Of a stretch of 64,000 bases of DNA, positions 35,546 to 43,593 are shown in pieces. The notes under the pieces were generated by a model. It saw only the letters and a program-made list of their open reading frames with translations, did not search any database and was not told where the DNA came from. The translations under genes were made by a program, and so were the position numbers. Position 1 is the stretch's first letter. Each line of letters opens with the position of its first letter. This DNA comes from Anabaena sp. UHCC 0187 (lineage in GTDB: Bacteria > Cyanobacteriota > Cyanobacteriia > Cyanobacteriales > Nostocaceae). Location: NCBI RefSeq assembly GCF_009712035.1, contig NZ_VILB01000010.1, positions 3,794 through 67,793 of the forward strand. The letters run 5' to 3'.

Positions 35546-35763
35546 ATTTAAAAAATATCCTTAATTTCCAGATTGTACTCCATTAATTCGATATATTTAG
35601 CCAAATAGGGAAAATTAACTCTTGAATAAGTTTTGATAGATGATGTTATTTGAATCTGAGATTAAAAAAAGAATATTATGTGTAAGTTATTGTTTTCCTG
35701 ATAATTAGGGCATCCTAGAGAGATAGAGATAAATTACAATTGCTAATCCATGAGGAATCGAAT

Positions 35764-35976
35764 ATGAAACGATACATACCCTTTTTTATTATTGGCTTTA
35801 TTCTCTTTGTAACAGTGGGAGATAAGGTACTACCAGGGGATTTAGGGAAATCCAGCATTCAAACCCGCATAGCTTTAAATAACTTTGCTCTAAACCTATT
35901 TCCCACTGTTAAGCGTCCTAAAAACCCTAATGCACGCACAGAGAAACAACTAGAAGAATTAGACCAAAAAAGGTAG
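35764..35976 (+). CDS. Hypothetical small membrane-anchored protein
   Basis: A 70-residue protein with an N-terminal hydrophobic stretch (YIPFFIIGFILFVTVG at about 3-18) and a basic, polar C-terminus. I do not recognise it. The ATG at 35764 follows a GAGGA box about ten bases upstream; the longer frame from a TTG at 35740 is less likely. It is convergent with radC, five bases apart. Confidence 0.6.
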   Translation: MKRYIPFFIIGFILFVTVGDKVLPGDLGKSSIQTRIALNNFALNLFPTVKRPKNPNARTEKQLEELDQKR

Positions 35977-35981
35977 AAATA

Positions 35982-36713
35982 TTAATCAACTTGCGGACAA
36001 TTATCCCACAAAGTTGTAATTTCTCTTAAACTCTGATGAGTCCCATTACCTAAGATTAAATGATCTAAAATGGGAATGGCTAACAGTTCAGAGCCGGCTA
36101 ATAATTGACGAGTTAATTCTATATCTGCTTCACTGGGTTCTAAACTCCCAGAAGGGTGATTATGGGCAACTATTACCCTGGTAGCACCTTGACGAATGAC
36201 TTCTCGAAAAATATCACGGGGAGAGACTAAAGTTTCCGTGGCTGTCCCAATGGTAATTACCTTTGTTCCTAATAACTTGTTTTTCACATCCAGTAACAAC
36301 ACAGCAAATCTTTCTTGATTTTGCCACATCAAGTCTTGACTCAGCACCGCAGCCGCAGCAATGGGACTATCAATCACTGTTCCGTCGGAGGGACGGGATA
36401 AAAAAGTCCGTTTACCCAATTCAATTGCAGCCAAAATAGTTGTGGCTTTGGCTGGTCCCACACCAGGGATTTCCATTAATTCAGCAGGGGAAACATCTCG
36501 TAAAGCAGCTAAGGGGTCACACTGACCTTTGCCCAATTGCTGTAATATATATTGCCCTAAACCAACTGCGGATAATTTACCAGGGCCTTGACCAGTACCC
36601 AGCAAGATAGCAATTAATTCCGCTGTAGCTAAAATCTTCGGTCCGTGAGTCATTAACCTTTCACGAGGGCGTTCATTTTCCGGTAAATCGGCTATTCTCA
36701 GGCAATAAGTCAT
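35982..36713 (-). CDS. radC: RadC family JAB-domain protein
   Basis: A 243-residue protein with an N-terminal helix-hairpin-helix domain ([15 protein letters not shown]) and a C-terminal JAMM/MPN-like metalloprotease domain with HNHPSG and the downstream DIELTRQL block. It was named for DNA repair, but that role is now doubtful; the JAMM residues suggest a hydrolytic activity. Conserved across bacteria and of normal length. It is convergent with a small membrane protein. ATG at 36713. Confidence 0.93.
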   Translation of the reverse strand: MTYCLRIADLPENERPRERLMTHGPKILATAELIAILLGTGQGPGKLSAVGLGQYILQQLGKGQCDPLAALRDVSPAELMEIPGVGPAKATTILAAIELGKRTFLSRPSDGTVIDSPIAAAAVLSQDLMWQNQERFAVLLLDVKNKLLGTKVITIGTATETLVSPRDIFREVIRQGATRVIVAHNHPSGSLEPSEADIELTRQLLAGSELLAIPILDHLILGNGTHQSLREITTLWDNCPQVD

Positions 36714-36860
36714 ACCAATTGGGGATTTTGGATGGGGAATAATTGGGTAGAGCCATTATTTATTTATCCCTTATTGCCGGTCACAATTATTCCTCCTTGA
36801 CAAAATCTTTATTTTTTGTGGAAATTACCTACGTAATACTGAACTATCAGCGCGAATTAC

Positions 36861-37799
36861 TTATTGGTAGATTTGCGTAGCTTTGAGCATATGGTAAGTA
36901 ATAATCAACTGAGTCAGGGCGAGGGGGTAACTTTGCAAGGTTTCTCCAGTTGTCCCCGCAATTTTACCCAATTCTGGATTACTTTCCCGATCACATACAC
37001 TATTTAAATGCGGCATATCGTTACACATAATCCGTTCGATTTTATTCACCTGTTCCAGGGTTGCATGACCGTCAACCTCTAAAACATCCACCGGTTTTCC
37101 CATATCTCTATCTAGTCCCAAGCGGATAGCTGACTGGGTATCACTATGACCAGCGTGAATAATTTCCGTAAAATCAGGGTGAGGAATCGAAGGACGCAGC
37201 ACCAAGCGCACATTTAAACGTCCATTAGTGTTATCAATCTCATCATTAGGAGGATAGAAACTGACCACGATATCTGACCATTGCCGCTGAGGACGGATAT
37301 ACATTTCTGAATCTGGTTCGCGTTTATCTAACTCCGCTAATACCTGTTCTGGTGTATAACCGCGCTTTTGGGTATCCCGTTTCACCTTCCAATCAGCGCG
37401 AAGTGGTTCAGGAGGGGCAAGATAGACTTTAACATCATAAGCATCACGGGCTACACGGGTAGAATAACCTAGTAACCCTTCAATAATCACAAATTTACTG
37501 GGTTTGATATATTGCGGCGGCTCAAATGTCCCTGTGGAGTGGCTGTAAACCGGCTTGAGAATTGCCTGTCCTGTCCGTAGCAGCGATAAATGTTGCTGCA
37601 TGATATCCAGATAGTTACAATCAGGATGCAGGGCTGTAATCCCCAATTCCGCCCGTTGTGTGCGATCGTAACGGTGGTAATCGTCTGTACAGATAATAGT
37701 CACATTTTCTGGACCGAGTACCTGAGCAATCCCTCTAGTCAGAGTTGTTTTCCCAGCAGCACTATCACCAACAATACCCAGAATAATTGGACGGCTCAT
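36861..37799 (-). CDS. Phosphoribulokinase-family kinase (PRK-like paralog)
   Basis: A 312-residue P-loop kinase related to phosphoribulokinase. GDSAAGKTT at 11-19 is the P-loop, CTDDYHRYDR at 37-46 matches the substrate-binding block of PRK, and FVIIEGLLGY follows. The plant and cyanobacterial Calvin-cycle PRK has a redox-regulatory Cys in the P-loop (GDSGCGKS); here that position is Ala15, so thioredoxin control of the usual kind is not expected, although C37 is kept. It is therefore probably a second, non-Calvin or differently controlled paralog. A GAGGGGG box precedes the ATG at 37799; the longer frame from 37856 is less likely. Confidence 0.8.
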   Translation of the reverse strand: MSRPIILGIVGDSAAGKTTLTRGIAQVLGPENVTIICTDDYHRYDRTQRAELGITALHPDCNYLDIMQQHLSLLRTGQAILKPVYSHSTGTFEPPQYIKPSKFVIIEGLLGYSTRVARDAYDVKVYLAPPEPLRADWKVKRDTQKRGYTPEQVLAELDKREPDSEMYIRPQRQWSDIVVSFYPPNDEIDNTNGRLNVRLVLRPSIPHPDFTEIIHAGHSDTQSAIRLGLDRDMGKPVDVLEVDGHATLEQVNKIERIMCNDMPHLNSVCDRESNPELGKIAGTTGETLQSYPLALTQLIITYHMLKATQIYQ

Positions 37800-38244
37800 G
37801 AATACCCCCTCTGACGCGAGTAAGTTTATAGAATAATCTTTAATTTTAGAGGGCAAATAAGCCCTTTTTTTAGAAAATCTTATCTTTGCAACATCTCTAC
37901 ATAAACTAACTGGATTTGGTGTTGCTGATTAATGGGATGATTTTTTTTCACGCAGAGACGCAGAGACTCAGAGATTGAGAAACGCCATAGATTTTAATTA
38001 ATGAGACAGAATGAATTACACAACTGATTTTCCTCTTTATCCTGTCAATCCTTAAATCCTGGACATCCTGATTCAGACAATCAAGACTTGACAAGGCTCA
38101 AAGCTTGTATTATGCTTATGTTATAGGTGGAAAAGTGTGCGTCCATATATATAGGCTTTTCCAACACCAATATAATTATTTTCCTCTTTATCCTCTAAAT
38201 CCTCAAATCCTGGACATCCTGATTCTGACAATTTAAATTTTTTT
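37800..38244. other. Repeat-rich intergenic region
   Basis: About 445 bases upstream of the kinase gene. It holds a CGCAGAGACGCAGAG repeat near 37950, an ATCCTG-type repeat at 38038-38080, the left inverted repeat of the kinase locus (38109-38155) and a second ATCCTG-type copy at 38178-38232 that runs up to the start codon. Confidence 0.7.
38109..38155 (+). repeat. Left inverted repeat of the kinase/SUMF1 locus
   Basis: A 47-base sequence starting ATTATGCTTATGTTATA. Its reverse complement recurs at 40062-40109 with three mismatches and one gap. The two arms bracket the kinase/SUMF1 gene. Confidence 0.85.
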
Positions 38245-39006
38245 ATGGTTTATTTTACCCCAGGGCAACTACTCAAAAAAGGACAATACGAAATTATTGA
38301 TACTCTAGGACAGGGAGGATTTGGTATTACCTATTTAGCGCAAGATCATAAACGCAAAAAACAAGTAGCTATCAAAAGTCTCAACGTCTCCTTTTTGAAA
38401 CAACGCTATCGAGATAAATATGGGAATACAGAAGGTTTTGGAGAATTTCTAGCAGAAGAACAGGACAAGTTTAACACCGAAGCGATGGTCTTAGCTACCT
38501 TTGATCATCCTCACATTGTCAAAGTGTATCCTGAACTGTTTCAAGAAAATGGTTTATCTTGTATGGTGATGGAATATGTCAAAGGCAAAAATTTAGAACA
38601 ATATTTATACGCAAATGGTGTTTTTAGTGAAAGTGCAGGTTTAGAAATTATTAAAGGAATTGGCGAGGCTTTAAGTTATATTCATAGTCGTAATTATCTG
38701 CACCGAGATATTAAACCTGCGAATATTTTACTGCGAGAATCTGACAATAAAGCCATATTAATTGATTTTGGTTTAGCCAGAGAAGTCAATTTTGCGGAAT
38801 TGATGAGTTTAACTAATGCCAAAACTCCGGTTTTTGCACCACCAGAACAATTTGAAAATAGAAGTAATTTCACTCCCGCTTTAGATATTTATGCTTTAGC
38901 AGCGACATTATATGTAATTATCGCCGTTCATGAACCTCCTTTCATTCCTCTGCCTAGTCCTTATCTGAATGCTAAGATTATGCTAGGATATGAAAATGGC
39001 GATTGA
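38245..39006 (+). CDS. Serine/threonine protein kinase, 5' part of a frameshifted gene
   Basis: A eukaryotic-type (Hanks) kinase domain: glycine loop GQGGFGITY at 22-30, invariant lysine K44, HRD at 153-155, DFG at 174-176, and APPE at 198-201. The frame stops at residue 253 inside the C-lobe, about 45 residues before a kinase domain normally ends. The missing end (EPPQKYNSQIS...LKGMELDYQNRPQS) is in the next frame, one base over, with a 17-base overlap (38990-39006). In many cyanobacteria kinase and SUMF1 domains form one protein, so this is probably a single gene broken by an indel or a sequencing error. Catalytic residues are intact but folding is doubtful. Confidence 0.85.
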   Translation: MVYFTPGQLLKKGQYEIIDTLGQGGFGITYLAQDHKRKKQVAIKSLNVSFLKQRYRDKYGNTEGFGEFLAEEQDKFNTEAMVLATFDHPHIVKVYPELFQENGLSCMVMEYVKGKNLEQYLYANGVFSESAGLEIIKGIGEALSYIHSRNYLHRDIKPANILLRESDNKAILIDFGLAREVNFAELMSLTNAKTPVFAPPEQFENRSNFTPALDIYALAATLYVIIAVHEPPFIPLPSPYLNAKIMLGYENGD

Positions 39007-39961
39007 ACCACCGCAAAAATACAATTCTCAAATTAGTCAAAAGGTAAATGATGCTATTCTCAAAGGAATGGAATTAGATTATCAAAACCGTCCTCAGTCT
39101 ATTACAGAATGGTTTAAATATTTAGGTATTCAATCACAAAATAATGATCTCAAAACTTTCACTTTTGAAGTTGTCACAACCAACGAGAAAGGAAGCATTA
39201 TCAACAAACGCAACCACTCAGCAAATTACTTTGTGGAAGATTTGGGAAATGGGGTGAAGTTGGAAATGGTGGAAATACCCGCAGGAACATTTTACATGGG
39301 TTCACCGGAAAATGAAGCGGGAAGAGAGGATGATGAAAGTCCCCAACATCAAGTTACTGTTCCCAGCTTCTTTATCGGTAAATATCCTTTGACTCAAGCA
39401 CAATATCAAGTTATCATGGGAAACAACCGTGCTTACTTCAAAGGTGCTAATCGTCCTGTTGAATGTGTGAGTTGGAATGATGGAGTGGCATTTTGTCAAA
39501 AGTTAAGCCAAAAAATAGGTAAAAAGTATAAGTTGCCCAGTGAGGCACAATGGGAATATGCTTGTAGGGCAGGAACAACCACACCTTTTTATTTTGGTGA
39601 AAGTATTACCCCAGATTTAGTAAACTATGATGGTAACTATGTCTACGCTGCTGCACTAAAAGGGCAATATCCAGAACAAACCACAGATGTAGGAACTTTT
39701 CCCCCTAACGCTTTTGGTTTGTATGATATGCACGGCAATGTGTGGGAATGGTGCGAAGATGATTGGCAGGAAAATTATATAAATGCGCCTATAAATGGTA
39801 ATGCTTTGATTAATCGAAGCGTATATAGGGTTATGCGCGGTGGTTCTTGGTTCAGCTATCCTGCTAATTGCCGTTCAGCTTGTCGCAACTACGACCTTGC
39901 GGACTACAGTAGCAACGACTACGGTTTTCGTGTTGTGTGTGCTGCTGCGTGTACTCTGTAG
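38990..39961 (+). CDS. SUMF1/formylglycine-generating-enzyme-like protein, 3' part of the frameshifted gene
   Basis: 323 residues. The first 45 or so complete the upstream kinase C-lobe (ILKGMELDYQNRPQSITEW). The remainder is a SUMF1 (C-type-lectin fold) domain: VEIPAGTFYMGSPENEAGR, YPLTQAQYQVIMG, WNDGVAFCQKL, LPSEAQWEYACRAGT, HGNVWEWCEDDW, RVMRGGSW and a C-terminal YGFRVV. The paired copper-binding cysteines of true formylglycine-generating enzymes are not where expected, so the role is probably different from sulfatase maturation. The visible ATG at 38990 is likely not a natural start. Confidence 0.82.
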   Translation: MKMAIEPPQKYNSQISQKVNDAILKGMELDYQNRPQSITEWFKYLGIQSQNNDLKTFTFEVVTTNEKGSIINKRNHSANYFVEDLGNGVKLEMVEIPAGTFYMGSPENEAGREDDESPQHQVTVPSFFIGKYPLTQAQYQVIMGNNRAYFKGANRPVECVSWNDGVAFCQKLSQKIGKKYKLPSEAQWEYACRAGTTTPFYFGESITPDLVNYDGNYVYAAALKGQYPEQTTDVGTFPPNAFGLYDMHGNVWEWCEDDWQENYINAPINGNALINRSVYRVMRGGSWFSYPANCRSACRNYDLADYSSNDYGFRVVCAAACTL

Positions 39962-40061
39962 CTCTTTATACTCTTGCTCTTTTACCCTCTGCTCTTTTTT
40001 CTTTTCTCTTGTCTCGCCGTTAGGCGGAATTTTTTTATTAGAGGGATACTATAAACAAAAA

Positions 40062-40109
40062 CCTTATATATATGGGCGCATACTTTTCCACTTATAACAT
40101 AAGCATAAT
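40062..40109 (-). repeat. Right inverted repeat of the kinase/SUMF1 locus
   Basis: A 48-base sequence matching 38109-38155 in reverse complement (44 of 48 positions). Outside it, both sides continue into an ATCCTGATTCAGACA-type repeat, so the similarity extends to about 100 bases with lower identity. Confidence 0.85.
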
Positions 40110-40457
40110 TGAAGTTGATAATTTTGTCAATGTCTGAATCAGGATTTTCAGGATTTCAGGATTTACAGGATGTTGTTTAATGATTATTTGTGGGAAGTTG
40201 GGATTTTTCAGGATGTTGTTTAATGATTGTTTGTGGGGATTTTGGTGATAATTTTGTCTGAATCAGGATTTTCAGGATTTCAGGATTTACAGGATGTTAT
40301 TGGATGATTGTTTGTGGGGATTTTGGAGATGATTTTGTCTGAATTAGGATATCCAGGATTTTCAGAATGGGTAATTGGTAATTGCGAAAATGCTGTAAAC
40401 TAACCATCTAAGAAGAGCATAAAACAACATCTTTAAAATATCCCAACTTCCAAAAAT

Positions 40458-40698
40458 CACCACTTCCTCAAAAACAATCTTTCAATCACATCCTGAAAAT
40501 CCTCAAATCCTGGATATCCTGATTCAGACTAAAAAAAACACCACTTCCTCAAAAACAATCTTTCCATCACATCCTGTAAATCCTGAAATCCTGAACATCC
40601 TGATTCAGACAAAAAAATCACCACTTCCTCAAAAACAATCTTTCCATCACATCCTGAAAATCCTCAAATCCTGGATATCCTGATATGGCTTGCGCCAC
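40458..40698. repeat. Three tandem ~80-bp units of the ATCCTG family
   Basis: Each unit starts CACCACTTCCTCAAAAACAA, continues through an ATCACATCCTGAAAATCCT stretch and ends near ATCCTGATTCAGAC. Starts at 40458, 40539 and 40619 give periods of 81 and 80 bases. The last copy is cut off by the GCGCCACGC element. Confidence 0.8.
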
Positions 40699-40809
40699 GC
40701 TTCGCTATCAGGATTAAAAGAGGATTTGGGGGTTGACATTCGATTTTAAATTTGTTATCGTAGACTTGATAAGGAAGAACTATCATTAAATAATTAATAA
40801 ATATAAATC

Positions 40810-41472
40810 ATGATCAAACAAACCCTGGGTTTAGAACAAAACCTATATGATTATTTGCTTTCAGTTTCCCTGCGCGAACCAACTATTTTAACCGAACTGC
40901 GTCAAGAAACCGCTCAAATGCCCAGGTCTATCATGCAAATATCTCCTGAACAGGGGCAATTTATGACATTATTAATTAAATTGATAGGAGCAAAAAAAAC
41001 CTTAGAAGTAGGTGTATTTACTGGCTATAGTTCCTTAGTAGTGGCTTTGGCTTTACCCGCTGATGGTAAAATAGTGGCTTGTGATGTCAGTGAAGAATAT
41101 ACAAGTATTGCGCGTCGTTATTGGCAACAAGCGGGAGTCGCTGATAAAATTGATTTACATATTGCCCCAGCGTTGGAAACATTAGATAATTTATTGACAG
41201 CAGGGGAAGCAGGAACTTTTGATTTTGCCTTTATTGATGCTGACAAAGGTAACTATGATAATTATTATGAGCAGTGTCTTGAATTAATTCGTCCCGGTGG
41301 ATTAATTGCCATTGATAACGTACTGTGGTCAGGTAAAGTTGCAGAAACAGAAATACAGGATAATCAAACTAATAAAATTCGGGCTTTGAATCGCAAATTA
41401 CATGAAGACTCCCGAATTACCCTGAGTTTAGTTCCCATAGCAGACGGATTAACCCTAGCGATGAAAAATTAG
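40810..41472 (+). CDS. SAM-dependent O-methyltransferase (CCoAOMT family)
   Basis: A 220-residue class I methyltransferase of the caffeoyl-CoA/catechol O-methyltransferase type. EVGVFTGYSSLVVALALP is SAM motif I, followed by VACDVSEEY; FDFAFIDADKGNYDNYYE supplies the metal-binding Asp residues, and GGLIAIDNVLWSG is the next conserved block. It probably methylates a catechol-like metabolite; the acceptor is unknown. The DUF29 gene starts 13 bases after its stop. ATG start at 40810. Confidence 0.92.
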   Translation: MIKQTLGLEQNLYDYLLSVSLREPTILTELRQETAQMPRSIMQISPEQGQFMTLLIKLIGAKKTLEVGVFTGYSSLVVALALPADGKIVACDVSEEYTSIARRYWQQAGVADKIDLHIAPALETLDNLLTAGEAGTFDFAFIDADKGNYDNYYEQCLELIRPGGLIAIDNVLWSGKVAETEIQDNQTNKIRALNRKLHEDSRITLSLVPIADGLTLAMKN

Positions 41473-41485
41473 GAAAATCAACCAC

Positions 41486-41911
41486 ATGGAAGAACTACTT
41501 ACCCTCAAAGAACTCCTGCACCAAGGAAATATCACAGAAGCCTTATTAATTGTCGAAGAATTAGAAGAAATGGGCAAATCTGATAAACTGAATAAAATAT
41601 TTAGTTATGGCATCATTTTACTTCTACACTTAATTAAGCAAGCTGCTGAAAATCGCACCACTAGGTCTTGGAATCTTTCTATTCGCAACTCTGTCAAACA
41701 AATTCAACGCAGTAATTCCCGTGAAAAAGCCAAAGGAACTTATCTGAGTGAAACAGAATTAGCAACAACTCTAGAAGATGCTTATGATTTAGCATTAGAA
41801 AAAGCAGCAATAGAAGCTTTTGAAGGACAATATGAAGCAGAAGAATTAAGCAAATTAGTCCAACAAGAAGAGATCATAAAAAAGGCAATGAACTTAATTT
41901 GGGAACGATAA
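41486..41911 (+). CDS. DUF29 family protein
   Basis: A 141-residue mostly helical protein of the DUF29 family, which is expanded in cyanobacteria and whose function is unknown. The pattern is an N-terminal acidic helical pair (LTLKELLHQGNITEAL, LIVEELEEMGKSDK), a central ILLLHLIKQAAE block and SWNLSIRNSVKQIQR with basic residues. It lies 13 bases after the O-methyltransferase gene and is probably co-transcribed by position only. ATG at 41486. Confidence 0.82.
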   Translation: MEELLTLKELLHQGNITEALLIVEELEEMGKSDKLNKIFSYGIILLLHLIKQAAENRTTRSWNLSIRNSVKQIQRSNSREKAKGTYLSETELATTLEDAYDLALEKAAIEAFEGQYEAEELSKLVQQEEIIKKAMNLIWER

Positions 41912-42032
41912 ATAAGATCCCCGACTTCTTTTTATCTTCTTCAAGTGAGGTATAATGGGAGGGAATTAACCGCAGATGGAAGAGGATAGACGCAGATAAA
42001 CGCAGATAAATTTGTACTTCATTAGATTAAGA

Positions 42033-42143
42033 GGCATTGCTGAATTGATGTATGAAAGTAGAAAATTCCATCTCTTGAACTCTTACTCTCTGTGCCTCTG
42101 CGTCTCTGCGAGAGATAAATTCATACTTTTATTCAGCAACGCC
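42033..42143. mobile_element. MITE-like element with ~24-bp terminal inverted repeats
   Basis: GGCATTGCTGAAT...TATGAA (42033-42056) is matched in reverse complement by TTCATAC...ATTCAGCAACGCC (42120-42143), with differences in the middle. The ends begin GGC and finish GCC. It is flanked by GATTAAGA before and GATTGAGA after, a possible 8-base target duplication. The interior has a CTCTGCGTCTCTGCG repeat and no gene. The parental element is unknown. Confidence 0.5.
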
Positions 42144-42179
42144 GATTGAGAAAGGTTATAAACTGGATATTATAATTGT

Positions 42180-43532
42180 CTAAATCTCCAACTTATCACC
42201 CCGAATCGCATAATCTAACAATTCCATTGGGTGCATAACAGAAATAGTTTTCCCCTGCAAATACTTACTAATCTGCAAACTACAACCAGGGTTAGGAGAA
42301 GCAATTAAATCTGCACCAGTATTGATTAAATTCTCAGCTTTTTGTTTACCTAATTCTTCCGCAACTTCTGGCTGTAACATATTATAAACCCCTGCACTAC
42401 CACAACACAAAGCCGCGTCTATAGGTTCTTTTAAAGTCACACCGGGAATTTGTTTTAACAGTTGACGAGGTTGGACACTAATTTTTTGACCATGTAATAA
42501 ATGACAAGCATCCTGATAAACTAAAGTCAGATTTTTATCAGTCAAAGGTGAAAGTTTAGCCGTTAAACCCACATTAGCTAAAAACTCCTGTGAATCCTTA
42601 ACTTTTGCCGCGAATACTTTGGCTTTTTCCGCATATTCTGGATCATCTGCCAAAATATGACCATATTCCTTCAAAGTATGACCACAACCGGCAGCGTTAA
42701 TAATTACAAAATCCACATTAGTATCAGCAAAACTATCAATCATTTGTCTTGCTAAAACTTTCGCTTGTTCAGTTTGTCCTTGGTGTTCAGGAAGTGCAGC
42801 ACAACAACCTTGAGACTTAGGAATTACCACCTCACAACCATTCGCTGTTAAAACCCTGACTGTCGCTTCATTGACACCAGAGAAAAACAACCTTTGCACA
42901 CATCCTAAAATTACACCAACCCGATATCTTTTTTCACCCTTCGCTGGGATGATATCTGGTAAATTATCCTGAAAAGATTTAAGAGTAATTTCCGGTAAAA
43001 TAGATTCCATAGCTGCTAACCGGGGAGATATAGCTTTAATTAACCCAGTTGCTTGCAATACCTTAGAAATTCCTAACTTTTGATAAACTAATAAAGGAAA
43101 AAGTAAAATTCTTAAAAGATCAGGATTAGGAAACAGAGAAAAAATCAATTGTCGAACTAACTTATCAGGTAAACTGCGATTATAATTTCTTTCCACCTGA
43201 TGTCTAGTAGCCGAAATTAACTTATCATACTGCACACCAGAAGGACAAGTAGAAACACAAGCCAGACAACCCAAACAAGAATCAAAATGTTCAACAGTAG
43301 CCGTATTGAGAGCAATTTCACCCTCATTAATAGCATCCATTAAATATATCCGTCCCCTGGGAGAATCCATCTCCTTACCTAATACCCGATAACTAGGACA
43401 AGTAGACAAACAAAAACCACAATGAACACAACTATCAATTAACTTAGGATCAGGTGGATGATTGCCATCAAAACCCTTCAAATTCTTAATACTAGCAGTA
43501 TTATTATTCACCGAACCTTCCGAAACTTGCAT
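42180..43532 (-). CDS. glcF: Glycolate oxidase/dehydrogenase iron-sulfur subunit
   Basis: A 450-residue electron-transfer subunit of glycolate dehydrogenase, which oxidises photorespiratory glycolate to glyoxylate. Two ferredoxin-type clusters are present: C35, C38, C41 with C45, and C86, C89, C92 with C96. Two CCG-domain blocks follow (GCCAALPEHQ and CCGSAGVYN). It follows glcE on the same strand, 61 bases downstream. glcD is not in the window and must lie elsewhere. ATG at 43532. Confidence 0.93.
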   Translation of the reverse strand: MQVSEGSVNNNTASIKNLKGFDGNHPPDPKLIDSCVHCGFCLSTCPSYRVLGKEMDSPRGRIYLMDAINEGEIALNTATVEHFDSCLGCLACVSTCPSGVQYDKLISATRHQVERNYNRSLPDKLVRQLIFSLFPNPDLLRILLFPLLVYQKLGISKVLQATGLIKAISPRLAAMESILPEITLKSFQDNLPDIIPAKGEKRYRVGVILGCVQRLFFSGVNEATVRVLTANGCEVVIPKSQGCCAALPEHQGQTEQAKVLARQMIDSFADTNVDFVIINAAGCGHTLKEYGHILADDPEYAEKAKVFAAKVKDSQEFLANVGLTAKLSPLTDKNLTLVYQDACHLLHGQKISVQPRQLLKQIPGVTLKEPIDAALCCGSAGVYNMLQPEVAEELGKQKAENLINTGADLIASPNPGCSLQISKYLQGKTISVMHPMELLDYAIRGDKLEI

Positions 43533-43593
43533 TTATATTTCTCCCCTCTTAACCTCTGTGAACTCTGTGCCTCTGCGGTTCGTTTCTTAAACC

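Larger units (their letters stand above)
39962..40809. repeat. Repeat-rich intergenic region with ATCCTG arrays
   Basis: About 848 bases without a gene. In order: the right inverted repeat (40062-40109); units of TCAGGATTTNCAGGATG in one orientation (40131-40370) spaced about 124 bases; three tandem ~80-base units in the opposite orientation (starting near 40458, 40539 and 40619); and a GCGCCACGCTTCGC element (40684-40712). The two sets face each other and could fold into a large stem. Confidence 0.75.

Noticed and set aside
38990-39006. Programmed frameshift in the kinase/SUMF1 gene
   Set aside because: I see no slippery heptamer with a following pseudoknot, so an indel or read error is the simpler reading.
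40456-40700. Regularly spaced repeats resembling a CRISPR array
   Set aside because: Whole ~80-bp units repeat with little unique spacer sequence, and no cas genes are near.
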